Source: JAFMPW01 sp041743085 (lineage in GTDB: Bacteria; Bacteroidota; Bacteroidia; Flavobacteriales; Flavobacteriaceae). From it: 64,000 nt of DNA. Location of the stretch: assembly GCA_041743085.1 (NCBI GenBank), contig JBGTNL010000075.1:1-64000 (forward strand), read 5' to 3'. The notes under the pieces are model-generated. The model had not been told where the DNA came from. It worked only from the letters and a program-made list of their open reading frames with translations, and made no database searches. This document shows, piece after piece, positions 26,096 through 35,351 of this stretch. Both the position numbers and the translations under genes were made by a program. The stretch's first letter is position 1, and the number at the start of each line of letters is the position of its first letter.

Positions 26096-26899
26096 ATGAA
26101 AGAAATTTTAAGGCGATTCATTACCGGGGTACTTTATGTTGTCCTACTCCTGTCTGCGGTATTTATGAGTTCAGATGCCTTTGATTTTCTGTTTATGATC
26201 TTCGGGCTGGCATGTCTATACGAATATAAACGGCTGGTACAACTCAAGGGATACGACATATTCATAGCATATCTTGCGCTGTGGTGGGCTTACATTTATT
26301 TGATTCATGACAGACTGTTGATCAACATCCTGATGTTTCTTACCATAACGGTTAATTTTGCCCTGGTGTATTATCTCTTTTCCAAAAAAGACAAAATATT
26401 TAACACCTTCCAAAAATTTATTATCGGGCTTTTTTATATTGGGGGAGGATGCATCTTCCTGACTATGATCCCCTATAAGGACAATGTATTTGCCAAGCAC
26501 CTCATAATGGGTATATTTATTTTGATTTGGGTGAATGACTCTTTTGCTTATCTGGTAGGAAGAACCCTCGGTAGGACAAAATTATTTCCGGCAGTATCGC
26601 CTAAAAAAACCTGGGAAGGAACTTTAGGTGGACTTATTTTTACACTGGCAGCGGCATATTTCATGGCGCGTTATGAGCCCATAGTAAATCCGTTACAATG
26701 GGTTATCTTAGCTGGGGTAATAGTGGTGGCTGGCAGTCTGGGAGATCTAATAGAATCCAAACTAAAACGGAGAGCGGGCGTAAAGGACAGTGGTGCCATT
26801 CTTCCGGGACACGGGGGTATGCTCGATCGTCTTGATAGCCTGGTTTTTGCGGCACCTTTTGCCTATTTCACATTAATGCTGTTTACCTATGTTTCATAA
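26096..26899 (+). CDS. cdsA: Phosphatidate cytidylyltransferase
   Basis: Integral membrane enzyme making CDP-diacylglycerol, precursor of all phospholipids. 267 aa with about seven to eight hydrophobic segments. The family signature is intact near the C-terminus: GDLIESKLKRRAGVKDSGAILPGHGGMLDRLDSL (given here as its parts GDLIESKLKRRAGVKDSG and LPGHGGMLDRLDSL), and SPKKTWEGTLGG lies near residue 164. The start ATG overlaps the TAG of the LUD gene region by spacing of one base, and its end overlaps psd by 11 bases. Confidence 0.95.
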   Translation: MKEILRRFITGVLYVVLLLSAVFMSSDAFDFLFMIFGLACLYEYKRLVQLKGYDIFIAYLALWWAYIYLIHDRLLINILMFLTITVNFALVYYLFSKKDKIFNTFQKFIIGLFYIGGGCIFLTMIPYKDNVFAKHLIMGIFILIWVNDSFAYLVGRTLGRTKLFPAVSPKKTWEGTLGGLIFTLAAAYFMARYEPIVNPLQWVILAGVIVVAGSLGDLIESKLKRRAGVKDSGAILPGHGGMLDRLDSLVFAAPFAYFTLMLFTYVS

Positions 26900-27557
26900 A
26901 GAGGGACAAAAAATAATATTGATCACATTTTTTATAGTATGCGCCATTGTACTTTTGGCCCATTTCTATATTGAAATAACCTGGCTGCGGATATTTCTGC
27001 AGGTAGGAGGGATAATTTTATTGGTAGCAATACTTCAATTCTTCAGAAACCCCAGACGGGTTGCGATCAAGAATTTTGATGAGGTTTTGGCCCCGGTTGA
27101 CGGCAAGGTTGTAGTTATAGAGGAAGTGGAGGACGCTGAGTATTTTAATGATAAACGCATTCAGGTCTCAATCTTTATGTCTCCCACAAATGTACATGTT
27201 ACCCGCTATCCTGTCAGTGGAGAGGTAAAATATTCAAAATACCACCCAGGAAAATATTTCGTAGCATGGCATCCAAAATCGAGTGAAGAGAACGAACATA
27301 CAACTGTGGTTATCAGTACACCTAAGTTTGGTGATGTGCTCTACAGACAAATTGCCGGGGCCATGGCGCGGCGCATTGTCAATTATGCAGAGGTAGGGGA
27401 AAGTGTGCAGCAAGGCGAGGATTCCGGGTTCATAAAATTTGGCTCAAGAGTAGATTTGTTATTACCCCTGCACAGCGCTATAACTGTAAAACTGAATCAG
27501 AAAGTAGTTGGGGCCAAAACTTGTGTTGCCGCCATTACCGTTAAGGATGAAGAATGA
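26889..27557 (+). CDS. psd: Phosphatidylserine decarboxylase
   Basis: Pyruvoyl enzyme converting phosphatidylserine to phosphatidylethanolamine. 222 aa, short archaeal/Bacteroidota type, with two N-terminal hydrophobic helices (about 8-25, 30-48), the core VLAPVDGKVVVIEE, FMSPTNVHVTRYPVSG, and the self-cleavage site in KFGSRVDLLLP (Gly-Ser, about residue 185). The 11-base overlap with cdsA indicates coupling of consecutive lipid steps; the ACBP gene overlaps its end in turn. Confidence 0.95.
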   Translation: MFHKEGQKIILITFFIVCAIVLLAHFYIEITWLRIFLQVGGIILLVAILQFFRNPRRVAIKNFDEVLAPVDGKVVVIEEVEDAEYFNDKRIQVSIFMSPTNVHVTRYPVSGEVKYSKYHPGKYFVAWHPKSSEENEHTTVVISTPKFGDVLYRQIAGAMARRIVNYAEVGESVQQGEDSGFIKFGSRVDLLLPLHSAITVKLNQKVVGAKTCVAAITVKDEE

Positions 27558-27825
27558 AAAGTTACATAAGGAATTTTTAGAGGCCGTAGCCGCAGTGAAC
27601 GACTACGGCAACCCACTACCGGCGGACATCCTGTTAAAACTCTATGCGTATTACAAAATTGCGAACAAAAATTCCGGCCATTCACAAAGTGAGATCCCTT
27701 TGATAAATGCGTTTAAGGCAAATGCTTTAATACAGGCGCAGAACGTTAGCCGGGTCCAGGCGATGAAGAATTATGTTGAATTGGTGGAGAAAGAGGTAAA
27801 AAAAGTCCACAGAAAATCGCAGTAG
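27547..27825 (+). CDS. Acyl-CoA-binding protein
   Basis: 92 aa from ATG 27547 (MKNEKLHKEFLEAV); the open frame reaches 27508 but that part is out-of-frame psd. Four-helix ACBP fold: LKLYAYYKIAN (the conserved LYxxYKQA region), then SEIPLINAFKANALIQAQNVSRVQAMKNYVELVEK. The usual W in GKxKWxAW is replaced in this lineage. It binds long-chain acyl-CoA and buffers it for lipid synthesis. Overlap of 11 bases with psd places it in the phospholipid operon. Confidence 0.9.
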   Translation: MKNEKLHKEFLEAVAAVNDYGNPLPADILLKLYAYYKIANKNSGHSQSEIPLINAFKANALIQAQNVSRVQAMKNYVELVEKEVKKVHRKSQ

Positions 27826-27914
27826 TGACGAACAACCACGAACACCACTTTTAGGAAATCCTCTTCGCCGCTAGCAGCGACGGGGAGTGTTCTCGAATTT
27901 TTGTCCCGGTCATT

Positions 27915-28676
27915 TTACTCATACAAATCATCTATATCTGCCCTGCAAAGTTCCAGGAATAAGGCACTCATTTTTTCCGAGACGTCCTTAAAAAATTCCG
28001 CTCCCTTTTCCTTTGTGGCATACCCGGGATTGCCAACTCCGGTATCCTCGCTGATCTGTGACCACTTGCGCTCTGCCCATACCCAACCTTCGGAAAAAGC
28101 GTTTATCCTGAATTTTTTAGAAGCCCCATCACCCCACTTTTCCTTTGGAAGGACGAGTTCGGGTCTCAGGTGCAATATGAGGCTGGTCTCCATCTCCTCG
28201 GCATGATCCCCGTCTTCCTGAAAATATTTGGATCGGTCCATGGATTGGAACCAATTGGAAAAGCAGATAAACATCCCGGGATATTTCAAACCCAGTTCCC
28301 TGACAAGGGGTTTAAAATTGTTACCGCCATGGCTGTTAAAAATGAGCAGTTTCTGAAGTCCTTGTCTGTTGAGCGTTTCAATCACATCGGAGAGTATGGC
28401 CAGTTGGGTGGTTGGATTCAGATTAATGTCCAGATAGATATCCGATTGCCCGGTATTAACCCCAAATGGAATTGTTGGCAGCACAATGACCTTTCCGCCC
28501 TTTTCCCATGCCAGTTTTGCGGCTTCCGCCGAAATATAATCCGATTCGTAGATATCGGTTCCATAGGGAAGATGATAATTATGCGCCTCCGTGGCGCCCC
28601 AGGGTAAAACGGCCAATTCAAATTTCGCTTCTTTCAAAGCTTCCCAATTGGTTTCGGAAAGGATATAAGGTCTCAT
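27915..28676 (-). CDS. Creatininase-family amidohydrolase
   Basis: 253 aa from ATG 28676 (MRPYILSETNWEALK). Metal-dependent hydrolase fold of creatininase and the Arfb deformylase. Metal motifs: LPWGATEAHNYHLPYGTD (Glu, His, Asp), FNSHGGNN near residue 123 and GDHAEEMETSLIL near 175. In Bacteroidota the substrate of this branch is unknown; creatine use is not implied by any neighbour. It faces the ACBP gene tail to tail. Confidence 0.88.
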   Translation of the reverse strand: MRPYILSETNWEALKEAKFELAVLPWGATEAHNYHLPYGTDIYESDYISAEAAKLAWEKGGKVIVLPTIPFGVNTGQSDIYLDINLNPTTQLAILSDVIETLNRQGLQKLLIFNSHGGNNFKPLVRELGLKYPGMFICFSNWFQSMDRSKYFQEDGDHAEEMETSLILHLRPELVLPKEKWGDGASKKFRINAFSEGWVWAERKWSQISEDTGVGNPGYATKEKGAEFFKDVSEKMSALFLELCRADIDDLYE

Positions 28677-28817
28677 ACAAAAGATTTGTGCAAACTTAAG
28701 AAGCTCTTCGGATAAAAACACAGCAGCCCGGAAAATATCCGTGAAGCTTTGATCTCCTTATCAGGAAGAATTCTGATTCCCTTTGAGGTCAGACATAAAA
28801 AAATAAAATTGCGGCAG

Positions 28818-29415
28818 CTATTCCTCAATTTCAATAACCCTGGTTCTGGGCAGGGTATGGTGCCATCCTATGGCGTCATCACTTAGAAAAGAAAATGCAT
28901 CCAAGGGAATATACCTGCACATGGACCGGGGGAAAAGACTTGAAAACTTTGCTCTTTGTCCTTCCTCGTTTACCACCCTGTTTTTTGTTGCCAATTTTCC
29001 AACGGATCTCCCCGTGAGCCCCCCAAAAGGGAATAGCATATGGTCCCGAACACAAAAGCCGGCAGCTACTCCACGAAAAAGTTTCCCTGTTCATCCGTAG
29101 CCAGAGCCTCGGGTGAGATGAGGGTCAGGATTATCCCAAGGATTATCCCAAACCCTAAACTGAAAAGTAGCAGCACAAGCCGATCAATGATAAAATTGGT
29201 AAACCGCTTCCCCTTACTTGCCGTATTAAGGTATCCCTCTGCAGACCAACCCTTTCCGGAGCCCCTGTAGTTCCTGCTTTGATGCTCGACATAAGGGTAC
29301 AGGTATCTCGAAAATCTTCGATTTCATCGGTCAGATTACAGTGTATTCCCCTGTTCGGATCTTTTTTTTGGTGGGTACATGCCCGGCAAAATTTTAAATG
29401 CTCGTGACGTGTCAT
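28818..29415 (-). pseudogene. RDD-family membrane protein, frameshifted
   Basis: From 29415 leftwards: a Cys-containing N-terminus (MTRHEHLKFCRACTHQKKDP, then RGIHCNLTDEIEDFRDTC) typical of flavobacterial proteins, a frame change near 29285 into GKRFTNFIIDRLVLLLFSLG (start of an RDD transmembrane domain) and FGIILGIILTLISPEALATD, an in-frame TAG near 29088, then LPAFVFGTICYSLLGG, another frame change near 29010, and the C-terminus GRSVGKLATKNRVVNEEGQ to TLPRTRVIEIEE. Two frameshifts and one nonsense codon make this a clear pseudogene. Intact RDD proteins are about 190-200 aa with four to five cysteines in front. Confidence 0.82.
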
Positions 29416-29538
29416 GGAGAAGTAGGTTTTATTTGGGTTATATCCTGTAAACGTTCTTTTTAAATTATTTCATACTTTACCGGACATATCTTCTATGAAA
29501 TACACGCAATTTCAGACAGGAAGGAGGCGGTCCCGGAT

Positions 29539-29697
29539 TCAAGTAACTGTTTTGGCAGCAATTTGATCTTTTTCAAGATAGGTGAAATAAATACCCCCGA
29601 AAATAGTGAGGATAAAATATCCGGAAACAATTTCCATCGCCAAAAGCAGTGTAAAAAAGGGTATGGCATAAAGAAGTGCCGTGGCGTAGGATTCCAT
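29539..29697 (-). pseudogene. Possible sterol-desaturase gene remnant
   Basis: A 52-codon frame MESYATALLYAIPFFTLLLA followed by MEIVSGYF resembles the first transmembrane helix of flavobacterial fatty-acid hydroxylase/sterol desaturase proteins; it then jumps to ILTIFGGIYFTYLEKDQIAA and ends, with none of the His-rich motifs. This would be a gene that lost its middle by deletion. The bases around it (29416-29538 and 29698-29881) hold no gene I can support. Confidence 0.4.
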
Positions 29698-29881
29698 TGG
29701 TGAATTTTACTTCATCCCAAGATATTAAAAAGAGCGCAACCGTTTGCCCCGGGATTTGTATATGCGGAGGTTCTTTGCTCTGAAAAATGTTCTGCATACC
29801 ACTTAGCGACCGATAGAATTTTTCCCAGGTGGGCATAAGACCACACCATTAACAACCAAGGGCAATCCCAAAAAAAGCGTG

Positions 29882-30469
29882 CTAATTAGGCCCTATCATT
29901 ATATGCGCCCTGTGGGTCCCGGGATCCATGATCCAGGGCATACCCGGGGCGTGGGGCTTCTCCGGCAGGCCGGTCGACTCACTTGTGGCAAAGGGAGTGT
30001 AAATGACGTAACGCAGCTTCCCGTCTTTTAATTCGCCCGTTGTTTTGTCATAGTTTGCATCTTCGCCAAAATAAACGTACATCATACTGGGCTCCTCGGG
30101 CATTTTAAGCTTCCCCGAAGCTACTTCATCCCCCCGGATAGCGGTTCGTTCCTCCGGGCTCTTTCCCTCGGCTGCCAGTTCCCTTCCTCGAGCCATAAAA
30201 GGTTCCAGTTTACTGGAGTAACAGGAAACACTAATTCCCTCTTTCTTCGGGTCATCCCCGAGGCATACGAGATTGTTGGTGCCTTTTCGGATTTCAACCA
30301 GATCCCCGGACCCGTCATAGCCATACACCATAGCCCCGTCTTTGTCGGCATCAGCCAGGGGTAGCAGCGCTGTTTTAATCTGGATTTCAGTAGGTATTTC
30401 CGGTTTTTTTTCCTGTGCACAGCCCGAGACTAAAAGCAAAAGGGTACCGAGGGTCGCTAAGTGTTTCAT
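29882..30469 (-). CDS. Conserved lipoprotein, unknown function
   Basis: 195 aa. Lipoprotein signal MKHLATLGTLLLLVSGC, Cys17, then a soluble domain with conserved-looking stretches: KTALLPLADADKDGAMVYGYD, RKGTNNLVCLGDDPKKEGISVSC, SKLEPFMARGRELAAEGKS and the C-terminal MPWIMDPGTHRAHIMI. Two cysteines (about 74 and 85) could pair. I have the impression of a widely distributed uncharacterised family; no enzymatic motif is seen. It sits 107 bases downstream of valS in the same direction. Confidence 0.78.
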   Translation of the reverse strand: MKHLATLGTLLLLVSGCAQEKKPEIPTEIQIKTALLPLADADKDGAMVYGYDGSGDLVEIRKGTNNLVCLGDDPKKEGISVSCYSSKLEPFMARGRELAAEGKSPEERTAIRGDEVASGKLKMPEEPSMMYVYFGEDANYDKTTGELKDGKLRYVIYTPFATSESTGLPEKPHAPGMPWIMDPGTHRAHIMIGPN

Positions 30470-30576
30470 GATCTATGGGTTTTATCCAAAGATACATATC
30501 CTGCCGTAATATTTCAATAGGAGTTCATATATAGATGTTACAAACCTGGATACCGCCAGCGCCCCGCCGTGGGGTG

Positions 30577-33207
30577 CTACGCAAAATTTTCCAGACTCTT
30601 TTCCAGGGTCTCTATCTTGGCCTCTGCATCCGCTCGTTTCTTACGCTCCAGGGCAATCACCTGTTCGGGGGCATTGTTTACGAAACGCTCGTTGGAGAGT
30701 TTCTTTTGCACCGCCTGTAGAAAGCCCTTGGTATATTCTAGTTCCTCCTCAATTTTCCTGATCTCGGCCCCCGTGTCGATTACGCCACCAACCGGAATAT
30801 AATATTCGTTACTTTTTACCCGGAAAGAAAGCGCTCCGTCAACAGAACTATCCACATAGGATATTTCAGAAACATTGGTCAGTTTCTGAATGACTACGTC
30901 CCATTCCCTGCTTATTCCCTCCTCGTTAAGTAAAGACAACCCCAGGTCTTCCCTCATTGGAATGTTTTTCTCCTTCCGGATGGTTCGGATACCCGCAACT
31001 ACCTCAGCTGCAAAATCGAATCCTCCGATCAAACCCTTATCTGCCTTTTCCGCCTTGGGCCATGGGGCAATAAGAAGGGCTTCCCCCGGGGTACGTTCTT
31101 CAATGTGTTGCCAAACTTCCTCGGTAAGAAAGGGCATAAAGGGATGCAGCAGCTTTAGATTCTGTTCTAAAAGATGGATAACCCCATCAAAAGTAGTTCT
31201 ATCGATCGGTTGCCGATATGCCGGTTTTATTATTTCCAAAAGCCATGAACTATAATCGTCCCAGACCAGTTTATAAGTAGCCATCAACGCATCGGAGATG
31301 CGGTATTTGCTAAAATGGTCCTCTATCTCGGCCAGGGTTTGGTTAAATTTCGCCGCGTACCAGGCTATTCCCAGTTTGGAGGCTTCGGGCTGCGGCAAAT
31401 CGGCTACCTCCCACCCCTTAAGCAATCGGAAACCATTCCATATTTTGTTGGCAAAGTTCTTTCCCTGCTGACACAGATCTTCATCGAACATCAGGTCATT
31501 CCCTGCGGCAGCGCTCAACAAAAGCCCAACCCTGACCCCATCAGCTCCGTATTTCTCGATCAAGACAAGGGCATCCGGGGAGTTACCCAGCGACTTGGAC
31601 ATTTTTCTTCTTTGCTTGTCGCGAACCAATCCGGTGAGATACACATTCCTAAAAGGTGGTTGTCCCCTGAATTCGTATCCGGCCACGATCATTCGCGCTA
31701 CCCAAAAGAAAAGGATATCCGGGCCGGTTACAAGGTCGCTGGTAGGATAATAATACTTCACCTCCGGATTCTCGGGTTCCAAAATGCCCCCGAAGACACT
31801 TATAGGCCACAACCAGGAGGAGAACCATGTATCCAGAACGTCCCCGTCTTGCTTTAACTCTTCTATTTTGAGATCTGCCTTTTGGGATTTTGATGTTGCC
31901 AGAACCAGGGCTTCTTCCTTGGTTTCCGCAACCACAAAATCGTTTTCCCCATCTCCGTAGTAGTATGCGGGAATCTGCTGCCCCCACCATAATTGGCGCG
32001 AAATGTTCCAGTCGCGGATGTTTTCCATCCAATGCCGGTACGTATTTTCAAACTTTTTAGGATAAAGTTTTATATCCCCTGTTTTTACTACAGCGTCCAA
32101 TGCCGGCTTCGCCAAATCCTTCATTTTGAGGAACCACTGATCGGAAAGCCGGGGTTCAATTACCGCGCCGGTTCTTTCAGAAGTACCCACTTTGTTAACA
32201 TAGGATTCCGTTTTGGCCAGATACCCTTTTTCTTCCAGTTCCTTTACAATCTCCTTCCTAACTACGAATCGGTCTTTTCCCTCATAATGAAGCCCATAGG
32301 AATTCAGACTAGCGTCGGGGTTAAAGATGTCGATGATCTCCAATCCATGCTTATCACCCAGGTCTTTATCGTTCTCATCGTGCGCGGGGGTGACTTTAAG
32401 ACAACCTGTGCCAAATTCCATAGTTACATAGTCGTCCTCAATTATAGGGGCTATCCGGTTGCAAATAGGAATTATCACTCGTTTACCCCTCAAATGGCGG
32501 TAGCGCTTATCGTTTGGATTAATACAGACAGCAGTATCTCCCAAAATAGTTTCCGGCCTGGTCGTGGCAATGGTCACTTTTTCGTCGGACCCTTCAAGGC
32601 CATAGGATAAATAATACAATAAACCCTCTTGTTCTTCATAAATGACCTCTTCATCGGAAAGAGTTGTTTGGGCCTCGGGATCCCAGTTGACCATCCGGTA
32701 ACCCCTGTAAATAAAGCCATTATTGAAAAGATCAACAAATACCCTTATCACCGAAGCTGACATGTCGTCATCCATGGTGAATTTGGTTCGTTTCCAATCA
32801 CATGAACAGCCCAATTTCTTTAATTGTTCCAGGATCACCCCTCCGAATTCGTGCGTCCAGGCCCAGGCATATTGTATGAATTCATCCCTTGAAATATCGT
32901 TCTTTTCAATACCCTCTTCCTTCAACTTGGCCACTACCTTGGCTTCAGTTGCAATGGATGCGTGGTCTGTACCTGGTATCCAGCACGCATTTTTACCCAT
33001 AAGACGGGCCCTGCGGATCAGTACGTCCTGAAGGGTATTATTCATCATATGCCCCATATGCAGCACCCCTGTGACGTTTGGAGGAGGAATTACAATGGTA
33101 TATGGCTTCCTTTCGTCCGGGTGCGAAAAAAAGTACTTGTGCTCCATCCAGTAGTCATACCAGCGGTTTTCCACCTTTCCGGGGTCATATTTTGAGGGAA
33201 TCTGCAT
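30577..33207 (-). CDS. valS: Valyl-tRNA synthetase
   Basis: Class I aminoacyl-tRNA synthetase, 876 aa. HIGH motif as PNVTGVLHMGHMMNNT (about 41-56), editing CP1 domain (TTRPETILGDTAV near 215), KMSKS as RRKMSKSLGNSPDAL (about 530), anticodon-binding domain, and the valine-specific C-terminal coiled-coil (EIRKIEEELEYTKGFLQAVQKKLSNERF) that ends the protein. Complete; start ATG 33207 (MQIPSKYDPGKVENRWYDYW). Confidence 0.98.
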   Translation of the reverse strand: MQIPSKYDPGKVENRWYDYWMEHKYFFSHPDERKPYTIVIPPPNVTGVLHMGHMMNNTLQDVLIRRARLMGKNACWIPGTDHASIATEAKVVAKLKEEGIEKNDISRDEFIQYAWAWTHEFGGVILEQLKKLGCSCDWKRTKFTMDDDMSASVIRVFVDLFNNGFIYRGYRMVNWDPEAQTTLSDEEVIYEEQEGLLYYLSYGLEGSDEKVTIATTRPETILGDTAVCINPNDKRYRHLRGKRVIIPICNRIAPIIEDDYVTMEFGTGCLKVTPAHDENDKDLGDKHGLEIIDIFNPDASLNSYGLHYEGKDRFVVRKEIVKELEEKGYLAKTESYVNKVGTSERTGAVIEPRLSDQWFLKMKDLAKPALDAVVKTGDIKLYPKKFENTYRHWMENIRDWNISRQLWWGQQIPAYYYGDGENDFVVAETKEEALVLATSKSQKADLKIEELKQDGDVLDTWFSSWLWPISVFGGILEPENPEVKYYYPTSDLVTGPDILFFWVARMIVAGYEFRGQPPFRNVYLTGLVRDKQRRKMSKSLGNSPDALVLIEKYGADGVRVGLLLSAAAGNDLMFDEDLCQQGKNFANKIWNGFRLLKGWEVADLPQPEASKLGIAWYAAKFNQTLAEIEDHFSKYRISDALMATYKLVWDDYSSWLLEIIKPAYRQPIDRTTFDGVIHLLEQNLKLLHPFMPFLTEEVWQHIEERTPGEALLIAPWPKAEKADKGLIGGFDFAAEVVAGIRTIRKEKNIPMREDLGLSLLNEEGISREWDVVIQKLTNVSEISYVDSSVDGALSFRVKSNEYYIPVGGVIDTGAEIRKIEEELEYTKGFLQAVQKKLSNERFVNNAPEQVIALERKKRADAEAKIETLEKSLENFA

Positions 33208-33352
33208 GTTTGTGGTACAGTTTTTGTATAAACACTGCGGGCATTAAAAAACGACCATTGCCCAAAATGTTCAACTTGCAATGATCAGGGATTTTTGCCC
33301 GATTTTAAATACGAAACAAAAATAGTTAACGTTAGAAGATAACAAAAGAATT

Positions 33353-33383
33353 TTGGATGTTGAAAGCAAAACTTTTACATTTG
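33353..33383 (+). promoter_or_regulatory. Bacteroidota promoter of the DUF1573 gene
   Basis: TTG at 33353-33355, a 20-nt spacer, and TACATTTG at 33376-33383, an exact fit to the phylum consensus. The ATG at 33404 follows 20 bases later. Confidence 0.75.
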
Positions 33384-33403
33384 ATATTCACCCAAAATCA
33401 AAA

Positions 33404-33793
33404 ATGATGAAAAAAGTAGCAATACTATTGTTCGTAGGCCTACTGGCACTGAGTGTTAAAGCGCAGGATAAAACTGCTAAAATTGAATTCAAGTCGGAAA
33501 CAGTAGACTACGGGGAAATTCAGAAAGGAAGTGATGGGGTAAGGGTATTTGAGTTTACCAATACCGGAGATGCCCCCCTGATCATCAGCAAAGTGAGTTC
33601 CAGTTGTGGATGTACCATCCCCAAAAAACCGGAAGATCCAATTTTGCCTGGTAAGAAAGGTGAAATTCAAGTGAAATACGATACAAAACGAGTTGGCCCT
33701 ATCAGAAAGGCCATTACGGTGATTTCCAATGCGGACACGCCTACCAAAGTGTTGAAGATCAAAGGAGAAGTGAAGGCCGTAGACGGAAAGTAA
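33404..33793 (+). CDS. DUF1573 secreted protein
   Basis: 129 aa from ATG 33404 (MMKKVAILLFVGLLALSVKAQ), choosing this start because the promoter lies over the alternative upstream TTG. Signal peptide cleaved after KAQ. The DUF1573 domain, an ASPM-SPD-2-Hydin-like immunoglobulin fold, is intact: VDYGEIQKGSDGVRVFEFTN, SSCGCTIPKKPEDPILPGK, GEIQVKYDTKRVGPIRKAI. The Cys-Gly-Cys pair is typical. Function unknown; periplasmic or cell-surface location expected. Its own promoter and terminator make it monocistronic. Confidence 0.9.
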   Translation: MMKKVAILLFVGLLALSVKAQDKTAKIEFKSETVDYGEIQKGSDGVRVFEFTNTGDAPLIISKVSSSCGCTIPKKPEDPILPGKKGEIQVKYDTKRVGPIRKAITVISNADTPTKVLKIKGEVKAVDGK

Positions 33794-33821
33794 TATACTA
33801 ATTACGAAATATAAATATAGA

Positions 33822-33848
33822 CCCTCGATCTTGATCGGGGGTTTTTTA
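33822..33848. terminator. Terminator between convergent genes
   Basis: Stem CCCTCGATC/GATCGGGGG with one wobble pair, two-base loop, then a six-T run. It ends the DUF1573 transcript and overlaps the last codons of the opposite protease gene. Confidence 0.8.
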
Positions 33849-35249
33849 TTTAAAAAGCTTCTTTAAAATAAAAGAAAATGTGAGGTCCCTATCGGTACGT
33901 TCAATGAGCAGGCGAACGCGTTTGCCCTCTTTTTCATTTAGCATCTTCATTACTTCCTGTAATTTGTAGTGATGTACCCGTTTACCGTTTACTGCAAGAA
34001 TTACATCCCCCTGCTTTAATCCTGCCTCCTCTGCAGGGCTGCCTGCACGTATACCCGAAACTATGATTTCCGGCACCAGACTCAGACGTGTCCGGTTTTC
34101 CATGAGTATCTGCACATCGCCAAAAGTGCGTTCCTCATTCTTAACCACCCCCCGCTGGTCCGCAATACGCTCCGCAATGTGACGCAACCCGTTGTGCTGA
34201 AGTTCTATACCGCTCATATTATAGTGGAAGGGGCCCCTGAAATTGCCATTTTTTCTCAGCGTTACGATATTGCTGGGATAATTAAAAACAAGATTAAAGC
34301 GTTTAAGAATTTCGCCCCCCACGCTGCCGTTCCTGTCTCCCAGATCCTTTATGGCATTAAATGATTTCATGTCCGGAAAAGCGGCTTTGGCGTCATTTAA
34401 TTCAAAGCCGCCAATTTTAATACTGTGGACTTTGGTCCTTTTACCAAAAATGTTCCCATTGAGTCCCTTGCCCAGAAAATCGTCATAGTTCATTTCGGGG
34501 ATATCAATTCCCTTGTCTTCATCCTGAAAGAGCCAAATGGCATCGCTGCTTCCGGTATCTACCAAAAGTTTAACCGGGACATCCTTCTTTTCATCGATGT
34601 GTATCTTCCCGTCTACGTAGGCCTTACTCTTTATCACGGATAAGGGTAAAGTTCGGCTTCTTTTATTTTTCCGCGGGTTATAAAATTCAGGATCGTAAAA
34701 CTTTATTACTCTGGTACCGTAGTTAATATCCACCACAAAATCCCGAAAAAGATCATACCCGATGATGCCGTGAATGGGAATTCCCAGGGTAGGAGAAAAG
34801 TTCATTGCCTTATCCAAAACTATGTACAGCAATTGCTCATTGTTCTGTATTTTTTTTAGTTTGAATTGATTTCCTCTGGAACTAAGCGCTTTTATTGGCT
34901 TTCCCTCGCCAAGCCCGTTGATGGTTATCTCGGAAACATTATTTAAGCGTATGGAATCCTGATCGGACAAGTTAAAAAGTATGGGTTTACTAACTCCCGA
35001 ATCCAGTATGAAGCTTAGTTTTGCACCATTAACCTCCATAGGGATCACGATCAGATTGTTTATAAGTTGAAAATGAACTTTCTGATATGCTTCCCCCTCC
35101 GGCAGGTTATAACCCTGCGTTCGTCCTGTATAGGGAATATATAGCGCAAGCAGCAGCAGATATTTAAAATAGAGTCGCAAACCATTCAGTTTTAACGGAT
35201 TGTCTCTTAAAGTTACGAAAAAGAGTGGAAGCGCACTTATATTTAACAT
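33846..35249 (-). CDS. Aspartyl protease with PDZ domain
   Basis: 467 aa. After a hydrophobic leader (about 27-40, LYFKYLLLLALYIPYTG) come two retropepsin-like halves: FILDSGVSKP (about 81; usual D-S/T-G) and KLLVDTGSSDAIW (about 229), each followed by hydrophobic-hydrophobic-Gly elements (HGIIGYDLFRDF, SVGGEILKRFNLVF). A PDZ domain occupies 365-460 (SPAEEAGLKQGDVILAVNG). This is the bacterial PDZ-aspartyl protease family; exported, substrate unknown. An internal start at residue 20-25 would give a more ordinary signal peptide. The TGTCTAA-rich region upstream shows no promoter I trust. Confidence 0.85.
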   Translation of the reverse strand: MLNISALPLFFVTLRDNPLKLNGLRLYFKYLLLLALYIPYTGRTQGYNLPEGEAYQKVHFQLINNLIVIPMEVNGAKLSFILDSGVSKPILFNLSDQDSIRLNNVSEITINGLGEGKPIKALSSRGNQFKLKKIQNNEQLLYIVLDKAMNFSPTLGIPIHGIIGYDLFRDFVVDINYGTRVIKFYDPEFYNPRKNKRSRTLPLSVIKSKAYVDGKIHIDEKKDVPVKLLVDTGSSDAIWLFQDEDKGIDIPEMNYDDFLGKGLNGNIFGKRTKVHSIKIGGFELNDAKAAFPDMKSFNAIKDLGDRNGSVGGEILKRFNLVFNYPSNIVTLRKNGNFRGPFHYNMSGIELQHNGLRHIAERIADQRGVVKNEERTFGDVQILMENRTRLSLVPEIIVSGIRAGSPAEEAGLKQGDVILAVNGKRVHHYKLQEVMKMLNEKEGKRVRLLIERTDRDLTFSFILKKLFK

Positions 35250-35351
35250 ATTCTTGGACGAAACAACAAAAGATCACCGTTAGGCGTATTGTTCAGGTTT
35301 ATGTTGTATTGTTTCGTTTGATTTCCCATTTTTGCCTAAAATTTAAAGTCA

